From the NCBI GenBank assembly GCA_964247055.1, contig OZ176052.1:2108001-2172000 (forward strand): a DNA stretch of 64,000 nt. The letters run 5' to 3'. Both the position numbers and the translations under genes were made by a program. Of this stretch, positions 12,501-25,260 are shown one piece after another. The stretch comes from Paragordius varius (lineage: Eukaryota > Nematomorpha). How positions within the stretch are numbered: the stretch's first letter is position 1; each line of letters opens with the position of its first letter. The notes under the pieces are model-generated. The model did not search any database, had not been told where the DNA came from, and saw nothing but the letters and a program-made list of their open reading frames with translations.

Positions 12501-15192
12501 TAAAAATTACTATCATCGCCGTCAGCCAAAGAAAATGTTGAAAATTACATGGATCCTGTTAATAAATTTCAATCCTAATCCTTAATAAAGAATAAATCAG
12601 CCTTTAAACTTAAAATTTATTGCTTAAAAATGCATATTATTTGCTCAACAAACATGTCGGCGAATTTAGATAAAAATTCAAAAAAAATTTTGCATATATT
12701 TTTAAAATTTACTTATACTATAAAAATCGATTCTTAACAATAATTCGATCTGGCAACATAATTTATACATTTTCTCATTCATACCCATGAATGTCCCCAT
12801 GCATATTTGCCAAATACACTATATGTTTAACACATAGTTAAATAAATTCTATTTTAGCTATAATTATTTATAGTTTGACATTTCAAGGTTTCTATAGTAA
12901 ATTTCTGATTAAATGGTAATTTTATGTCGTTAATTAGTTTACTTATTTAGATATTCATTTTTTAAGGCCATTGTTTCTATATCTTTAATATTATATCATT
13001 TTTATGGGCCATTTTAGTAAAATTCATTGTTAATGATTGAAAAAGACCAAGGTCAACTTTTGTATTTACCATGTCAAAATTCATTTCAAATTGTTTCTCC
13101 ATTTCTGTCCACACACAATATTTGCGTTTGCTAAGGGGCGCTAAAATCATATATTGTTGGGCTGACCTATTTAAACTGTGTCCCTATTAGCTAGGTAGGC
13201 AAGGTTTTAACTATAATACACTAGTGATACTTAATTATAATTGCTTGCTTTATTATATAACTCCTTAAAAAGCTGTGTTTTTTGAATAAGGGGGCACCCC
13301 TACCCATGTTTACATAGACTTAGTTGCTTGCTGGATTATAAAGAGAACATGTATGAGTTAATAAAAAGGTTTTTTTGTGTATTGTTTACCAATGGCGGTT
13401 AAGGGGACGGAAGTCATATACTTAAGCAACGATAAATATTATGATATTATTACAAAAAAATTTTGAGTATTTTAACGAAATTGGTCTTTTTACCCTATTT
13501 TTATATTAGTTAGTTAATTAAATATTGTATGAATATAGATGGGTAAATTTACAGTTAATTTTATAATCAAAAATACTTTTGCGCTTTCAAGCAGTTAACT
13601 GTTGGCACCAAAAACGCTAAGGGAAGACAAAAAGCTTTTAATGTAGAAATACGTATACATCATATCTATATACACTGTGCTATCTTATTGTATATATTGT
13701 GTTTTATTCTCTGTTTTGTCTCCATTTCGTTGAAGCAATTAGATCCAATATTTTGCATATTCTACATGATTAATATATAATAGTGCATTTTCATTATCAG
13801 CGCTTCCAGATATTTTTACCCAAGGTTGTGCCAGAAAGAAACGTTGTCTGTTTTCATTCAAAATATATATTTATTTTCTATCAATATTATTACTCTTATA
13901 TATCGTTTCACATATACTAAACATTACATTTTATTGGATACATATAGTCTTAACCTAATATATGTGTCAAACATTTTTGCATTACTAAATATTTTTAATT
14001 TTTAACAATTTATTTGTTACGCAATTTGAGTTAGAGAGTTTAGTTTTCAGAAGTTTTCAAACTTTTTTGTTTTTATTATGTGTTGGTAATATACATCCTT
14101 CCAGAATTTCGTATACATGAATTAGCTGCTTATAGGCGCAATCAACCTTGAAAATATTTTTTGTAAGATACTACAGTAGCGTATGGCATAAAACAATATT
14201 AGTCCATAAAATAATAAAACAATGTTTTTTTAAAATATACAACTAGACTTATTTCATAAAAAAACTTTTTTTTATTCTTTTATGGACTAATCATGTTTTA
14301 TGCCATACTCTACTGTATTTTTCTCCAGCATCATATGTATAAATATTTTCAATCTTTACTGCAAAAAGTGTAGCTCTTATATTCAAAGATATCAAAATGA
14401 GATTTCGGAAGAATATAGATTATATAATGAATAATATGAAAAATCAATCGGTATATTGATAAAGATCTTACTTATATTTTCTTTGAGTGTTTTGCGACTT
14501 TATTTCACAGTTTTTTCTTTGTTTTCTGATGAAATTTCGTTGAATAATAAAGCAAACCTAGCAATTATAGCATTACTGGTAAGAGATATAAAATATTATT
14601 CAATTTTTTAACTGTTTCTAGTGTTAGCTCAGAAACTCATAGTTAATATCATTATAGTTTTTTTTTATTTTTGGTGCTAAGCTTATTAATATTTTTGCGC
14701 TTGTATCTATCACATGTCACAAAAAGCGGTGAGGGATTTTGCGATTCTCAGTAACTTAATAGAATTATATTCGTATAATTTTATCATAATCTTCTTTGTA
14801 GCACTTTTTTTGCTAAATGCAATTATATACTATTGCGAACGAATAAGTGTTGAGTAGATAAGTATTAGATATGTATGTATGTATGTTTCGTTTCTAAAAA
14901 AGTTAAATGTTGTATCAAAGATAATTTTCGTTGATCAAATTTTGCAGATAGAAAAATCCTTGAAGTGACAATGAGAGAGCGCTAACGATATCATATCATA
15001 TCTTTCTTTTTCTTTGATAATACATGGCAATATTCGCTTTCAAACAGTTAATACTGGTAGTAGAAAAAAAGATAACAATATCCTGAAGAATAATGATAAA
15101 TTCTCAAAAAATTTTCTCTAAATATATCTTAATTTGCTGCTTAGAATTTAGTTTGTTAACATAACGAATGTTGAATGAAAAAAAGTTTAATA
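9557..15192. other. Gene-poor interval upstream of the zinc-finger gene
   Basis: No coding exon is evident. The first kilobase is T-rich on the plus strand and may be 5' UTR or promoter of the zinc-finger gene. Simple repeats (short GATA arrays near 11620, a 15-bp palindrome GAAGGCAGCGCCTTC near 12127) and one MITE (14172-14318) are the only defined structures seen. Confidence 0.45.
14172..14318. mobile_element. Mariner-type MITE, family B copy 1
   Basis: The ends are TACAGTAGCGTATGGCATAA and its inverted complement (with a few changes), giving imperfect arms of about 65 bp and almost no loop. TA dinucleotides at both ends fit Tc1/mariner target duplication. A second copy with the same ends lies at 16606-16747. 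No coding capacity. Confidence 0.85.
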
Positions 15193-16351
15193 TACAGTAA
15201 ATGTTAATTTTTAATATCAAGAATTTTTTTTTTAATCCATGTGGCATTTTTTTATCCTTTTAAAAGTTGTTTTACAAGCATATAAAAAATAACACTTACA
15301 TATATATTTAAATGTACTTACATGTCCCTTTTCGGTACACATATATGAGAGATATATTAACATTGCAATATGTTCCCCTTCTCCTACATTTCTTATTTGA
15401 GAAATGGTAACATTGCATATGTGTTTTGCCTACTTTGATAAATATTTAGGTTTGATATAACATTTTTTATAAAATTAGGTATTAATCAGTATATGTGTTG
15501 TGCATACTTTGATATTTAATTTATAAGTTTATATATTTTTTTTATAAAAAATATAAAGTTTTTATTATTTTGTCAAAAAGAAATTTAGATAAATGTATAG
15601 TTTTTGTGAAGAAGATAGTATAAATGAAAGTTTGCCATCAACATTAGATTCAAATTATGGGGACACATTAATAACCCAGACTCCAGAGATCAAAAAAAGT
15701 CAGGAAAGATGCCATTTCAATGTGGAAGAATTGATTGAAAACTTAACTCAAATTCTTGAAAATATTCAGCACATTCATTTTCTTAAGTATTATGAGCACA
15801 CCAAAAAAATTGTCAAAAAAATTTGCTTAAATAAATTACCACTTGTAAAATAATTAATTATAAATGGTATTATTTTACCATTTTTCGTGACATTTCTCAT
15901 AATTTTAGGTGATATAGTGTTTTTAAAAAAAGTCAGCAAAATCAAATCAATATTTAAATTTGTATAATACAAGTTTTATTACGCACATAAGCGATTTATA
16001 TGTTAATTAATATATTTTTTATAGTCTTTTCTGAAATATTTTTTAATTAATTATTAAAAACTTAATTTTTTATAAAAAAAATTATATATAAAACCTAAAA
16101 AATTATTTAATGAAGTAGGCACAACACATATGCAATGTTACCATTTCTCAAATAAGAAATGTAGCGAGAAGAGGAACATATTGCATATAGATATCTCATA
16201 TATGTGTACCGAAAAGGGACATGTAAGTACATTTAAATATATATGTAAGTGTTATTTTTTATATGCTTGTACAACAACTTTTAAAAGGATAAAAAAATGC
16301 CACATGGATTAAAAAAAAAATTCTTGATATTAAAAATTAACATTTACTGTA
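15193..16351. mobile_element. Long-inverted-repeat DNA element with an internal ORF
   Basis: Two arms of about 240 bp are inverted copies of each other: 15193-15437 and 16111-16351, ending in TACAGTAAATGTTAATTTTT and its complement, with TA at the boundary. Arm identity is high, with a few mismatches. Between the arms lie about 670 bp with one 86-codon ORF (15593-15853) and a degenerate repeat of the arm's inner edge near 15490. The ends and TA target fit Tc1/mariner, but nothing like a transposase is present, so it is probably non-autonomous. Confidence 0.8.
15593..15853 (+). CDS. Small unknown ORF inside the inverted-repeat element
   Basis: Eighty-six codons start at ATG (MYSFCEEDSINESLPSTL) and end in a stop at 15851-15853. 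The first half is acidic and Ser/Thr-rich; the second half (NVEELIENLTQILENIQ onwards) is a predicted amphipathic helix ending in a Lys-rich tail. It has no DDE/D motif, no helix-turn-helix I can recognise, and no family match from memory. Its position in the middle of a mobile element suggests cargo or a remnant of a transposase N-terminus. A chance frame is possible, though composition is more protein-like than its surroundings. Confidence 0.4.
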   Translation: MYSFCEEDSINESLPSTLDSNYGDTLITQTPEIKKSQERCHFNVEELIENLTQILENIQHIHFLKYYEHTKKIVKKICLNKLPLVK

Positions 16352-16605
16352 AATGTGTTTTCGCATGGGAGGCACAAAAACCCTAGACTTAGAAATTAAA
16401 CAGTACTATATTTTAGTAAACTTTAGTAAAATAAAAATGTGTTGTGCAGACATAAAATTTCTAATGGAGTTAGTCTCCTATTATCATTTGTAAATAGATT
16501 GTAGAATATTTTAATATGCAGGAAGGTTATTGTCTACACATATGGAAAAAATGTTACTTATAAAAATATCTAATATAAAACATTTTCTGTGAGTCCAATC
16601 ATATT

Positions 16606-16747
16606 TACAGTAGCGTATGCCATAAAACAATATTAGTCCATAAAAGAATAAAAAAATGTTTTAAAAAGTTTATATCCAACTAAACTTTACAAAATCATTT
16701 TTTATTCTTTTATGGACTAATATTGTTTTATGCCATACGCTACTGTA
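16606..16747. mobile_element. Mariner-type MITE, family B copy 2
   Basis: TACAGTAGCGTATGCCATAA at the left and its complement at the right form arms of about 65 bp around a very short loop. Shares ends with the copy at 14172-14318; TA flanks. Confidence 0.88.
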
Positions 16748-17232
16748 TATGTACGTAGTCTTAGGAACCATACATATCGTAAATACTACCCCCGCATATA
16801 CTCTGTAAAACCAACTGGTTTCAGAGGATTTTTATTTTAGTAGAATTTTTATCATTCGTAATATTAAACTCTTAATTTAAACAATATGGATGTTCCATCT
16901 TTAAAGAACCCTAAAGTTTCAAAAGTACACAAGTTTAGAAAAAAATTAGAAGCGGTATCATTAAATTGGTTTACTAACAAAAATTGTATTTAGAGTTTAC
17001 ACCGAGTTGAATTTGTACTTATGCACTAAGTATATATATATATAATATTTTTACCAATTATTTTTTCACTTTCATACCTCACATCGTACAAGAAGTTTTG
17101 TGTGTTTATACAGTAGAGAAGTAAAAAATAAAATGTGGTTTTGAACAACAAAACTCTGAACTAAACTAGCAGTTCTCTATCATCTAACCAGACAGCATGC
17201 AGAGGAGTAGTATTGTTATTGTGTTGTGTACA

Positions 17233-17410
17233 TACAGTGGCGTATGGAGTAAAAGATTGTTAGTGCAAAATAGAAAAAAAAATGTTTTTTTTAAAAAAAA
17301 ACAAGGGGACATTATACATATGTGTATTTACAACTAGGATTGTTTTTTTAAAAAAAACATTTTTTTATTCTATTTTGCACTAACAATCTTTTACTCCATA
17401 CGCCACTGTA
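17233..17410. mobile_element. Near-perfect hairpin MITE (family B variant)
   Basis: The arms start TACAGTGGCGTATGGAGTAA and run about 70-75 bp with only one or two differences between them, so the single strand would fold into an almost perfect hairpin. The first bases are shared with family B but the rest of the arm differs, making it a sister family. The high arm identity suggests a young insertion. Confidence 0.88.
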
Positions 17411-18758
17411 TACTTATAAAAATTTTATATTTTGTTTGTATGCTAAAAATATTTTTGAACCCTGGGAAACATCTATATATTAGTAACCCCAAATTTATTT
17501 TAACGCTTAGTAGATAATAATTCTATACTTATAATTTTTAAAAATTATAAAAATATTCCCAAAATTTGGTATATTTGTTAAATAATTCTATCATTACATA
17601 TGAGGTTAATGAAAACTAAACATTTTGCTGCTTAATTACCAAGTTCTGATCTTTAAACAATCATTCCTCCAGTAATTAGTATACTTCTAAAAGTTATGTT
17701 TAGTTTACATTAATAAGGCTAGGAATCTAGATTAACTTGTAGTATGTTAAATGGAACACTTAAGATTGCAACAGAAACATAGGAAATAAAAATAATGAGG
17801 TTTTAGTTTTAATTACCGAAAATCTCAATCCAGACTTTTTAAACAAATATCGATTACAGCAGAATTGTGTAAGTTAAATATACTAAAAATTAGCTACTAC
17901 AATCACTCTATATGAAATATAATTTATTAAAATAGGTGTAAATGCAAACAGAGTAAAAAGTTTCAAACAGGTTAAGTTTTAATTTTTAATAGGCTAAAAA
18001 AATGAATATGCGTTTTAAATTCCATTTTGGTTTAGAATAGATTGATTACTAAAAATTCTAATCAAATAAATAATTCTTATAGCGATAGTTACCATTATAT
18101 TGACAAAATATGTGAGCGAGCATTAATATCTTAGTAGAACCAATTATAAATAAACAATCAGATTAAGTCCGCTTCAGATGTTTTTTTATTTTAAAGACGG
18201 CTAAATAATATTAATTAAAATCATGGGAATAAATATTTTTAATAGCAAAATTACACTTCGTAACCTTAAAATTTTTATATGTATTATACATTTTGGGGTG
18301 TTTTTTATGCTAGAGGCTTTAATATTTTAAGAACATATATTACAAAAAAGTATTTTGGCTAGAAAATAATTATTAAATTAAAATTAAAACCAACAAATGG
18401 CTTTGCTCGCATTTTTGATTCAAAAACCGGCTGCAAATATATATGAGCATCCATAATTTTATCAGTCAAACATAAGACTGTAAAATTTAAAACACAATAC
18501 AACAGTTTCTCCTGGTAATATGTTTCCAATTTTGCAGACTTATTCAGATTGTTTAAAAAATATTAATTTTCCATGAGTATATTCTTGCAAATTATGGATT
18601 TTCAAAGTTTTCAGAGCCGCATACAATATTTCGAAGGGCCGCATGTTGAACACTCCTGGCGTAAACACTTATAGAGTTTTGTAACTTAGAAAGTCAAACA
18701 AGAAACAACGAAAATTATAATACCGATAATTTGCTATCAAAAGCAAAAATTGGTTAAA

Positions 18759-18795
<37 letters not shown>

Positions 18796-21700
18796 AATTA
18801 CAGTCATGTATATCATGATATTGTTTATAAATGTTTTTGGTCTCTTTAGATTGTTTTACGTAAACATGGCGTATGCTAAATTAAGATATTTTAAGGCTTA
18901 ATTCACATGTTAAAAAGTTGACTCAACAATATATAAATAATTATAACAATGAAAGGGGTGCGAAAAACATGTATACAATCCCGACTTTAGTAATATAATA
19001 AGACCAGAAACAAATTTTGGTTGGAAAAGTTTGAGATGATGATTTATAAATTTTCATTTTAAACTTTTTTTGGATAATAAGTGCATTAAGGTATATTTGA
19101 ATTCGAAGATCACTGATATCTTTTAAGAATTTTTTGTTTGTTAATTCTTCTGAGCATAAAACTACCCAATAAAGATCAGTACACATGTTTTAAATTGATA
19201 ACACTCGCCTCTACATTTATATCAATTTTTTCCATAAATACGTCTCCATAAAAAATAAGTCATTAAGGAATAATTTACTATGATATCCAAACAAAAATAA
19301 AATTAGAGTCCGCTTTTGTAATCGGAGTAATTAAATAATATTGAAACTAAAATAGCCCATAAACCAGTTATATAGTTAATTTCTTTCAATTGAGCTAAGA
19401 TTGTTTTATGTTGAAAATTTAAATCTAATTTAAACAATATAAAAAAATAACCAGTTCAATAATATTTTTTGAAAATGAATATAATAAACCGTTTATATTT
19501 CCGGAGTTAAATTAAACTGTTTTTGATTGGACAAGACGCCATTTTTATGTTTCAATGTAAGCAAGTTTTTATTGTAAAATTGTGAATCATTTTGCTAAAG
19601 TTATTTATTGACTTAAATCAAAAGAGAATGGGTTATCATATTAATTAATTGGTGGTCACAAATCTATTCACCATTAACATACGAAAAATTAATTTTAACT
19701 TAAAATGGGTCTTTAATAAAACCACTCCATATTTTAGAAACTTTAGAGACAATTCAAAACTTTTTTTAATAATCTTAATTTCATTATTTTTTTCAAGTTA
19801 ATATAATTAAATATTAAATATCTTGGTTACCTGATAATAGTTGGGAATAGTTGAATTTAACTACACTGTTTTGTTGTTGAGATAATGGAATATTAAAATT
19901 ATAAATAGATAAAAAGAGTTGGCTTTTAATATAATAATGCCTGTCGTGATTTGGTGAGTATTTTTACAGAAAACACCTAATTAAACAAAAATTGGAATAA
20001 AAATCATAGATATAATAAATCAATACAACATACTGCTAATGACAAGTTCCACAATTATAATATATATAGAAAGAAGCTAAGTTATAAAATTTTAAGATGC
20101 ATTCAATAATCCAATTTACCTTTTATTACCGATTGGGTCCAAAGAAAAAATTTATCCTTTGAAATATAGGTTGTTAATGATATATTATTACAAATATTTT
20201 ATTAGTACCACATTTAATCATAATTTAATTTTATTTTTTAAAAAAAAATTACCTGTTGATCCAAGGGCTGGAGTTTTAATTGTATAAGAAAGACATCATT
20301 TTATTGTTGCGAGTTTATCGATTCAGATATTGATAGTTTAAAATTTTAATTTTTTACGAAACTTTAAATATGCGATATAATGTTAGTAGAGATAATTTAA
20401 AAAAATAAAATTTAGAAACATAGCTAGCTATTCAATAAAATTATTTCATTCAGGTTGAAAGTTATTTACCAATCATTTAACATCCAATCGTATAATACCC
20501 TAAAAACTAAACCTATTGCCATACAATACACATATTGATTATGATGAGATAAGTTAAGAAAAATAACCAGGAGAGTTGTTATTGTTTTCAAACATTTTGA
20601 ATATTTGTTTTTACACAATTTTATTTTGTTGCTTGTATTTAAAGGCGAACGTTTCAGAGATATTATGTTTAGCATATAATATTTATGTATGGATGTAATT
20701 ATTTAATACTAATATCAGCCTATGGGTCAGTTGTTAGGTGTATAATAAAAATAATTTTAAGGTTCAGTTGTAGGTTAAACAAAAAATAAAAGGGTTAAAA
20801 AGCTGACACCAGATTTATTATAAAAATAATTTAAAAATTTATAAATCATATTAAATTTTTTAACCCTTTAGGTTATTTTTTTGCAAACATAAGAGGTATT
20901 TATAAAAATTCTACTTAAACCCTTATTTAATTTTATGAATAAAGAAGATTTATTTAAAGATATTTTTAAACCAATCACCATCTATGTTCATACCACATTA
21001 GGTATTTTCAAAATGTCAAAAATCGAAAATATACTTATCACAAAAAAATGTTCGCATATCAGTTGTACAAATATAAAAGCCCTCTAAAGAAAGAATTTAA
21101 TTATATATGGTAAAAATATTGGAAGGAACAAAATAGAACATGCTATATCTATCTAGCTATTTGGCATTTTTATGATTTTGGGTGACTTATCGAGGATAGA
21201 TATCTTAAAATAGCAATAAAACACCTGCAAAAGGCGAAAAATAAATCGATAAGATAAAATTATTGAAATACTTACCTATATATCCCTACCTAATGAACAG
21301 AAAAAAACTTTGGCATATACATTTTTATCCCTCATCGATTAAAATAATATAAAAATATATTAATTATGTTAGTAAATGATATAGATTTTAAGAGAGGTAA
21401 TCGTACTATCTCAATTAATGATGCTAAAAATATATCCTAGAAAAATAAAAATTTACCTGAGAAAGTAGTCAGAAGAATGTTTTACAGTTGGTTTGTATGT
21501 TTCACTTTAATATAAAAATGGAAAAAAGCGACTTGTTATCAGTCAGGTAATAGAACTAGATCAAGGTTTTTGAATTTAATTTTAATTTGTTAAGAGGATA
21601 TTTATTTAAAGGCATGACACATAATGTAGCTCACCATAAGTTTGAAGGTTTAGAGTTAACAACTAACCTAATAAATACATTTTTATAAAATTAACATCAA

Positions 21701-22555
21701 AGTTTGTATCAAGGCAATAATGTCGTCTTCATTTATTTTCGTCTGCTTCTTAACCGTCTGCTGTAAAAATGTTATTATTCAATAAAAAACTTGATTTTAG
21801 AACTTACTAAATATTTCCTAAAACACCTAAATAAATTTAGACGTCATGTTGGTAGATTTTAATGATTTACTTTATCAATTGTGTAAATATATCAAAATAT
21901 TTGTGGAAATAATATTATTTCAGTTTTGCATTGGCTAAATGAAAAATGTGCATTTTTCACTAGGTCAAATAAAATTTATAAAATTAATTAAAGCGTGTCT
22001 ATGTTATTAATTCAAAGTGTTAACACAAAATAATGATTGTATCTTGGAATGGTGCTGAAAGAACCAATAATTAGATGTAACACTTTGATGATAAATTCAA
22101 ACATAAATAGGATTAGGAGTTTAAAATTTACCAGCTTTCGAAATTCGAATAGGGAACGTTTCACATCTCAACTGATTTTAAGAAGTGATGTGTTTTAATT
22201 TCCGACATAGAAAGTTTTTATGAATTAAAATGACTAAATCTTCGCAAATCAATAGATAATAAGGCTTGTAATTCAATAAACTTTGTTATAATAAAGCGTG
22301 TAAAAACTAAATATTATAAACTAAAAATTAGTTTATGGGGTAAAATGCATATAATTTATATGTTGTTTTGTTTATATTACGTTTTTATACTAGCAACTTA
22401 ACTTTTGTAACATGTGATTACACCTGAAATAAAGAAATAGTATAAGAAGTGTACTCTACCGTTTTTTGGTATATATAACACGTAATTTTAAAGAGAAGCA
22501 ACTATTTATTTATCCTAAATCGTGTTTATCAAATTCTACATATTTCGCCCATCTT
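17411..22555. other. Gene-poor AT-rich interval
   Basis: No coding exon could be supported. It contains a pure (TA)n tract near 18766-18793, a hAT-like fragment at 18605-18660 and a single TACAGTCATGTAT end near 18804 that matches the MITEs at 46205 and 54241. A weak palindrome occurs near 20787-20872. Confidence 0.5.
18605..18660. repeat. Fragment of hAT-like element (family D)
   Basis: GC-richer stretch with GGGCCGCATGTTGAACACTC followed by CTGG, like the ends of the hAT-type elements at 30286, 50379 and 62841. Only one end is recognisable. Confidence 0.45.
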
Positions 22556-22559
22556 TCAA

Positions 22560-23580
22560 ATATATAAAGGCCAGGCCAGAAAAATTGATCTTTTACGCTA
22601 ACCATTCGTTAACATTTTCTAACATCTCTTAAATTATTGAAATACTGTTCTATCAGCTTATGTATCAAAAAGTAATAATCAGATGGCGCCACGTCAGGAG
22701 AGGACAGCTGATGCAAAAAATTTCCTATTGAAGAAAGGCCTTTCACTGATTTGAATGTGTAAAGCATTTTCATGTGGAAAAATCACTTTGCCATGTCTTC
22801 CGGCCCATTCTGGTGTTTTCGATTAATGCATGGTTTATTAACTTGTTGGCAAGCGTTGTGCATTAATGGTTCGTCCGGCCTTAAAATTATAGTACACAAT
22901 ACCGTTCTAATCCGATCAGACACATAGCACGGTTTGACGAAGCGATTTGGCCTTGATGTTGATGGCCCCGCATGGGAAGGTTTAAGCCACAAATTCGTGG
23001 TTTTTTACAAAAAAAACTCACTTTTAAATGCCTGTCACAATTCTATGCAAAAATGATCTTCTTTCGTGACTTTAAAGCAAGATTTCTCAATTACTTTTCT
23101 ATTTAACGTATATTTTAATTAAACCCCTTTAACGAATATATTGCTCTTTCCTTTTGCTCGTAGACGTCTACCGATCGTTTTTTGTAATACATGTTTTGCT
23201 GCTGCCGATCATCCATTAAATATTGCACCTTATCGTCTTCGCGGTTGTGTACTTTAACAGAGCGCCCACTCTTCACATTGAAATGACAACATAAATGTTT
23301 AAAACCATTAATATGTTTTATTTGTATTCACCATGGGTTTCTACAGACGATGATTTCGAGCCATTTTCTTTTGATGGAACAAGAAAAGGAAGGCGGGCCG
23401 CGAATGTTCTTTTCGGGCACAAAATTCAAAATAATCAAATGATACATATATCGCTAGTTTTTTGGGGAACCAACTTGTGTTTGTGGTTAAATCTCAAATG
23501 AACAAAATGGCGATTGTGTTAAATTAATCGGCTGCGTACTTTTGGCAGACGCATCTCTTTGTTATATCGGTAAGGGCTTA
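22560..23580 (-). pseudogene. Dead mariner-family transposase
   Basis: The minus strand reads as a decayed mariner (IS630/Tc1 superfamily) transposase. Recognisable pieces are GPSTSRPNRF near 22950 (family pattern: PSTSxxKxNxxGKKxML), VIFPHEN near 22770 (family: VxFxHDNARPH) and SPDVAPSDYYF near 22690 (family: YSPDLAPSDYHLF, containing the third catalytic Asp). Multiple stops and shifts separate them, so it cannot be expressed. Terminal inverted repeats were not found, so the limits are approximate. The higher GC than its surroundings agrees with a later arrival. Confidence 0.8.
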
Positions 23581-24626
23581 TTACACCCGGTAACGCTTTT
23601 TTAATCAAATAACATTTCATAAATTAGTTTTTTTTAATATAAAACCTGACCTTAACTATAAGTATAACTGAATCTTTTGCTATATATTTACTCATCACAG
23701 TTTATGGAAAGAAAACTTGACTCGGCTATTTGATTTAGGAAGTTTTGTTTTAGGATTCTTTTATTTAAATAAAGTAATAAGGAATTTGTAAATACAGTTA
23801 ATCTAAACACACATTTTACCATACCATGGATTTAAAAATAACATCTTTAAAAAATCAGTATAATGCATTTATAAAAAATAAAAAAATTTTTTTTTATCAC
23901 ATCTAATTTATCATTTATTAATCACATGATAACCATAATTTAAGAAAGAAAAAAACTTATTTCTGAATCTATTATTTGTTAAGATAACGATCATTTTGAT
24001 TACAATGTTTTTTGAAGGAAAAAGTATTTCAATAAGCAGAAATTCTGGTAGTTTCTGAATTTTTTCCTAGTTTAGCTAAAATTGCTATTTTTATGGCAAA
24101 AAAAGAGAGGGTGAGAAATTCGTAGAATAGATCGATAATTATTATTAAAGAATGCGTTAATATAAAAATTATTCTGACAGATGGTTTGTTACAATGTGAT
24201 TATTAAAAATATTTTTCGATAAGATTGTGTTCCTCATGGAAATCAAATCATAAAGTTTTCAACATCAAATGCGTTTCTTCAGTTGTTTTTTTCAAAAAAT
24301 CAGAATTTAAAAAAGAATAAAATTTTAGTAATTAATGTTGGAAAAAAAGTAATGCTTATACACTAGTACTAATGAACAAGTAAAAGATATACTCGTCAAA
24401 ACTACGTTTAGGCAATGAATTTAATAAATAAAGTTTCAGAATCTGATAGTGCGATGAGATGTCATTTTGTAGTATTATATTTATATAATGCACTCATAAT
24501 AATAACGATTAATTTCTAAAGTTATGTACGTTAAAACTTTATTCGTATTTTTATTAATAGCAAGCAATTAAATAGACGAGATAATCCTCAGTATTTCTAA
24601 ATATTCAATGTAAATATATTAATATA
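23581..24626. other. Featureless AT-rich interval
   Basis: I see no coding exon, repeat pair or RNA gene here. Confidence 0.4.
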
Positions 24627-24715
24627 CTAGCGTAAATCTCGTGCTGCTACGCAGCCCGAGGAAGTCCTTCGGACTTCTGGGGGGGGGGGGGGGGGGGGAG
24701 GGGGAGATATTTGAA
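24627..24715 (-). mobile_element. Helitron-like 3' end
   Basis: On the minus strand there are two short hairpins, GAAGTCCGAAGGACTTC and GCTGCGTAGCAGC, followed about 12 bases later by CTAG (24627-24630) and then T. Helitrons end in a small hairpin, a 10-12 base gap and CTRR inserted before T, which is what is seen. A run of about 20 G (plus strand, 24680-24700) adjoins the hairpins. The element's other end (5' TC) could lie beyond 25200 but is not defined; no Rep/helicase sequence is seen, so it is a non-autonomous or partial copy. Confidence 0.5.
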
Positions 24716-24912
24716 AAAAGGGACAATAAATGATCCACATGAATTATTTCGAAACATTATTTAATAGCTATGATCTCAGAGGAATTTCAAAACGGTGCAT
24801 TCATGCTATTATATTGTTTACTTGGGCGAAAAATAGATTCAAAAAATTATTTTTGTGGACCTTGTTTTTTGAAAAAATGGCATTATACGGGGGGAGCGGG
24901 TAAAAAGAGCGC

Positions 24913-25260
24913 CTAAATTAAAAAAGCGAGACGACTATGTTCGGCGCAATCGAAAATAACTAATTGAAATTGAATGGTCCAACACGTTCTCCGGAAAATT
25001 GTCTCAAAGACACAATTTTTGTGGACTTCTGTTTTCAAAAAAAACCATTTTTCACACCGGGTGGGTCCGAACTGGGGGCCTATTTTAAAAAAGGCGAAGC
25101 TATTGTCGGGGCATTTATTAATGATTATATTTTTGTGATATTTAGATTTGAATGGGTTTACCGGTTTTCCGGAACAGATCACAAAGCCAGCATTTTCCAT
25201 TTTTATAAATATATAAATAATCTATTTTGCAATAAAATTTTAATTAATTTCATATCATAA
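24913..25260. repeat. Repeat-like segment open on both strands
   Basis: Two open frames of 95-98 codons overlap on opposite strands. Codons such as GGGCCTATTTTAAAAAAGGC and local GC above the background suggest a mobile-element interior, perhaps of the adjoining Helitron-like element. No domain is recognised on either strand. Confidence 0.3.

Noticed and set aside
15845-15967. A second exon extending the 86-codon ORF after a 64-nt intron
   Set aside because: A GT and a good acceptor are present, but the joined frame meets a stop after two codons.
24913-25260. Opposed 95-98 codon frames as genes
   Set aside because: Mutually overlapping frames with no domain; more likely part of a repeat.
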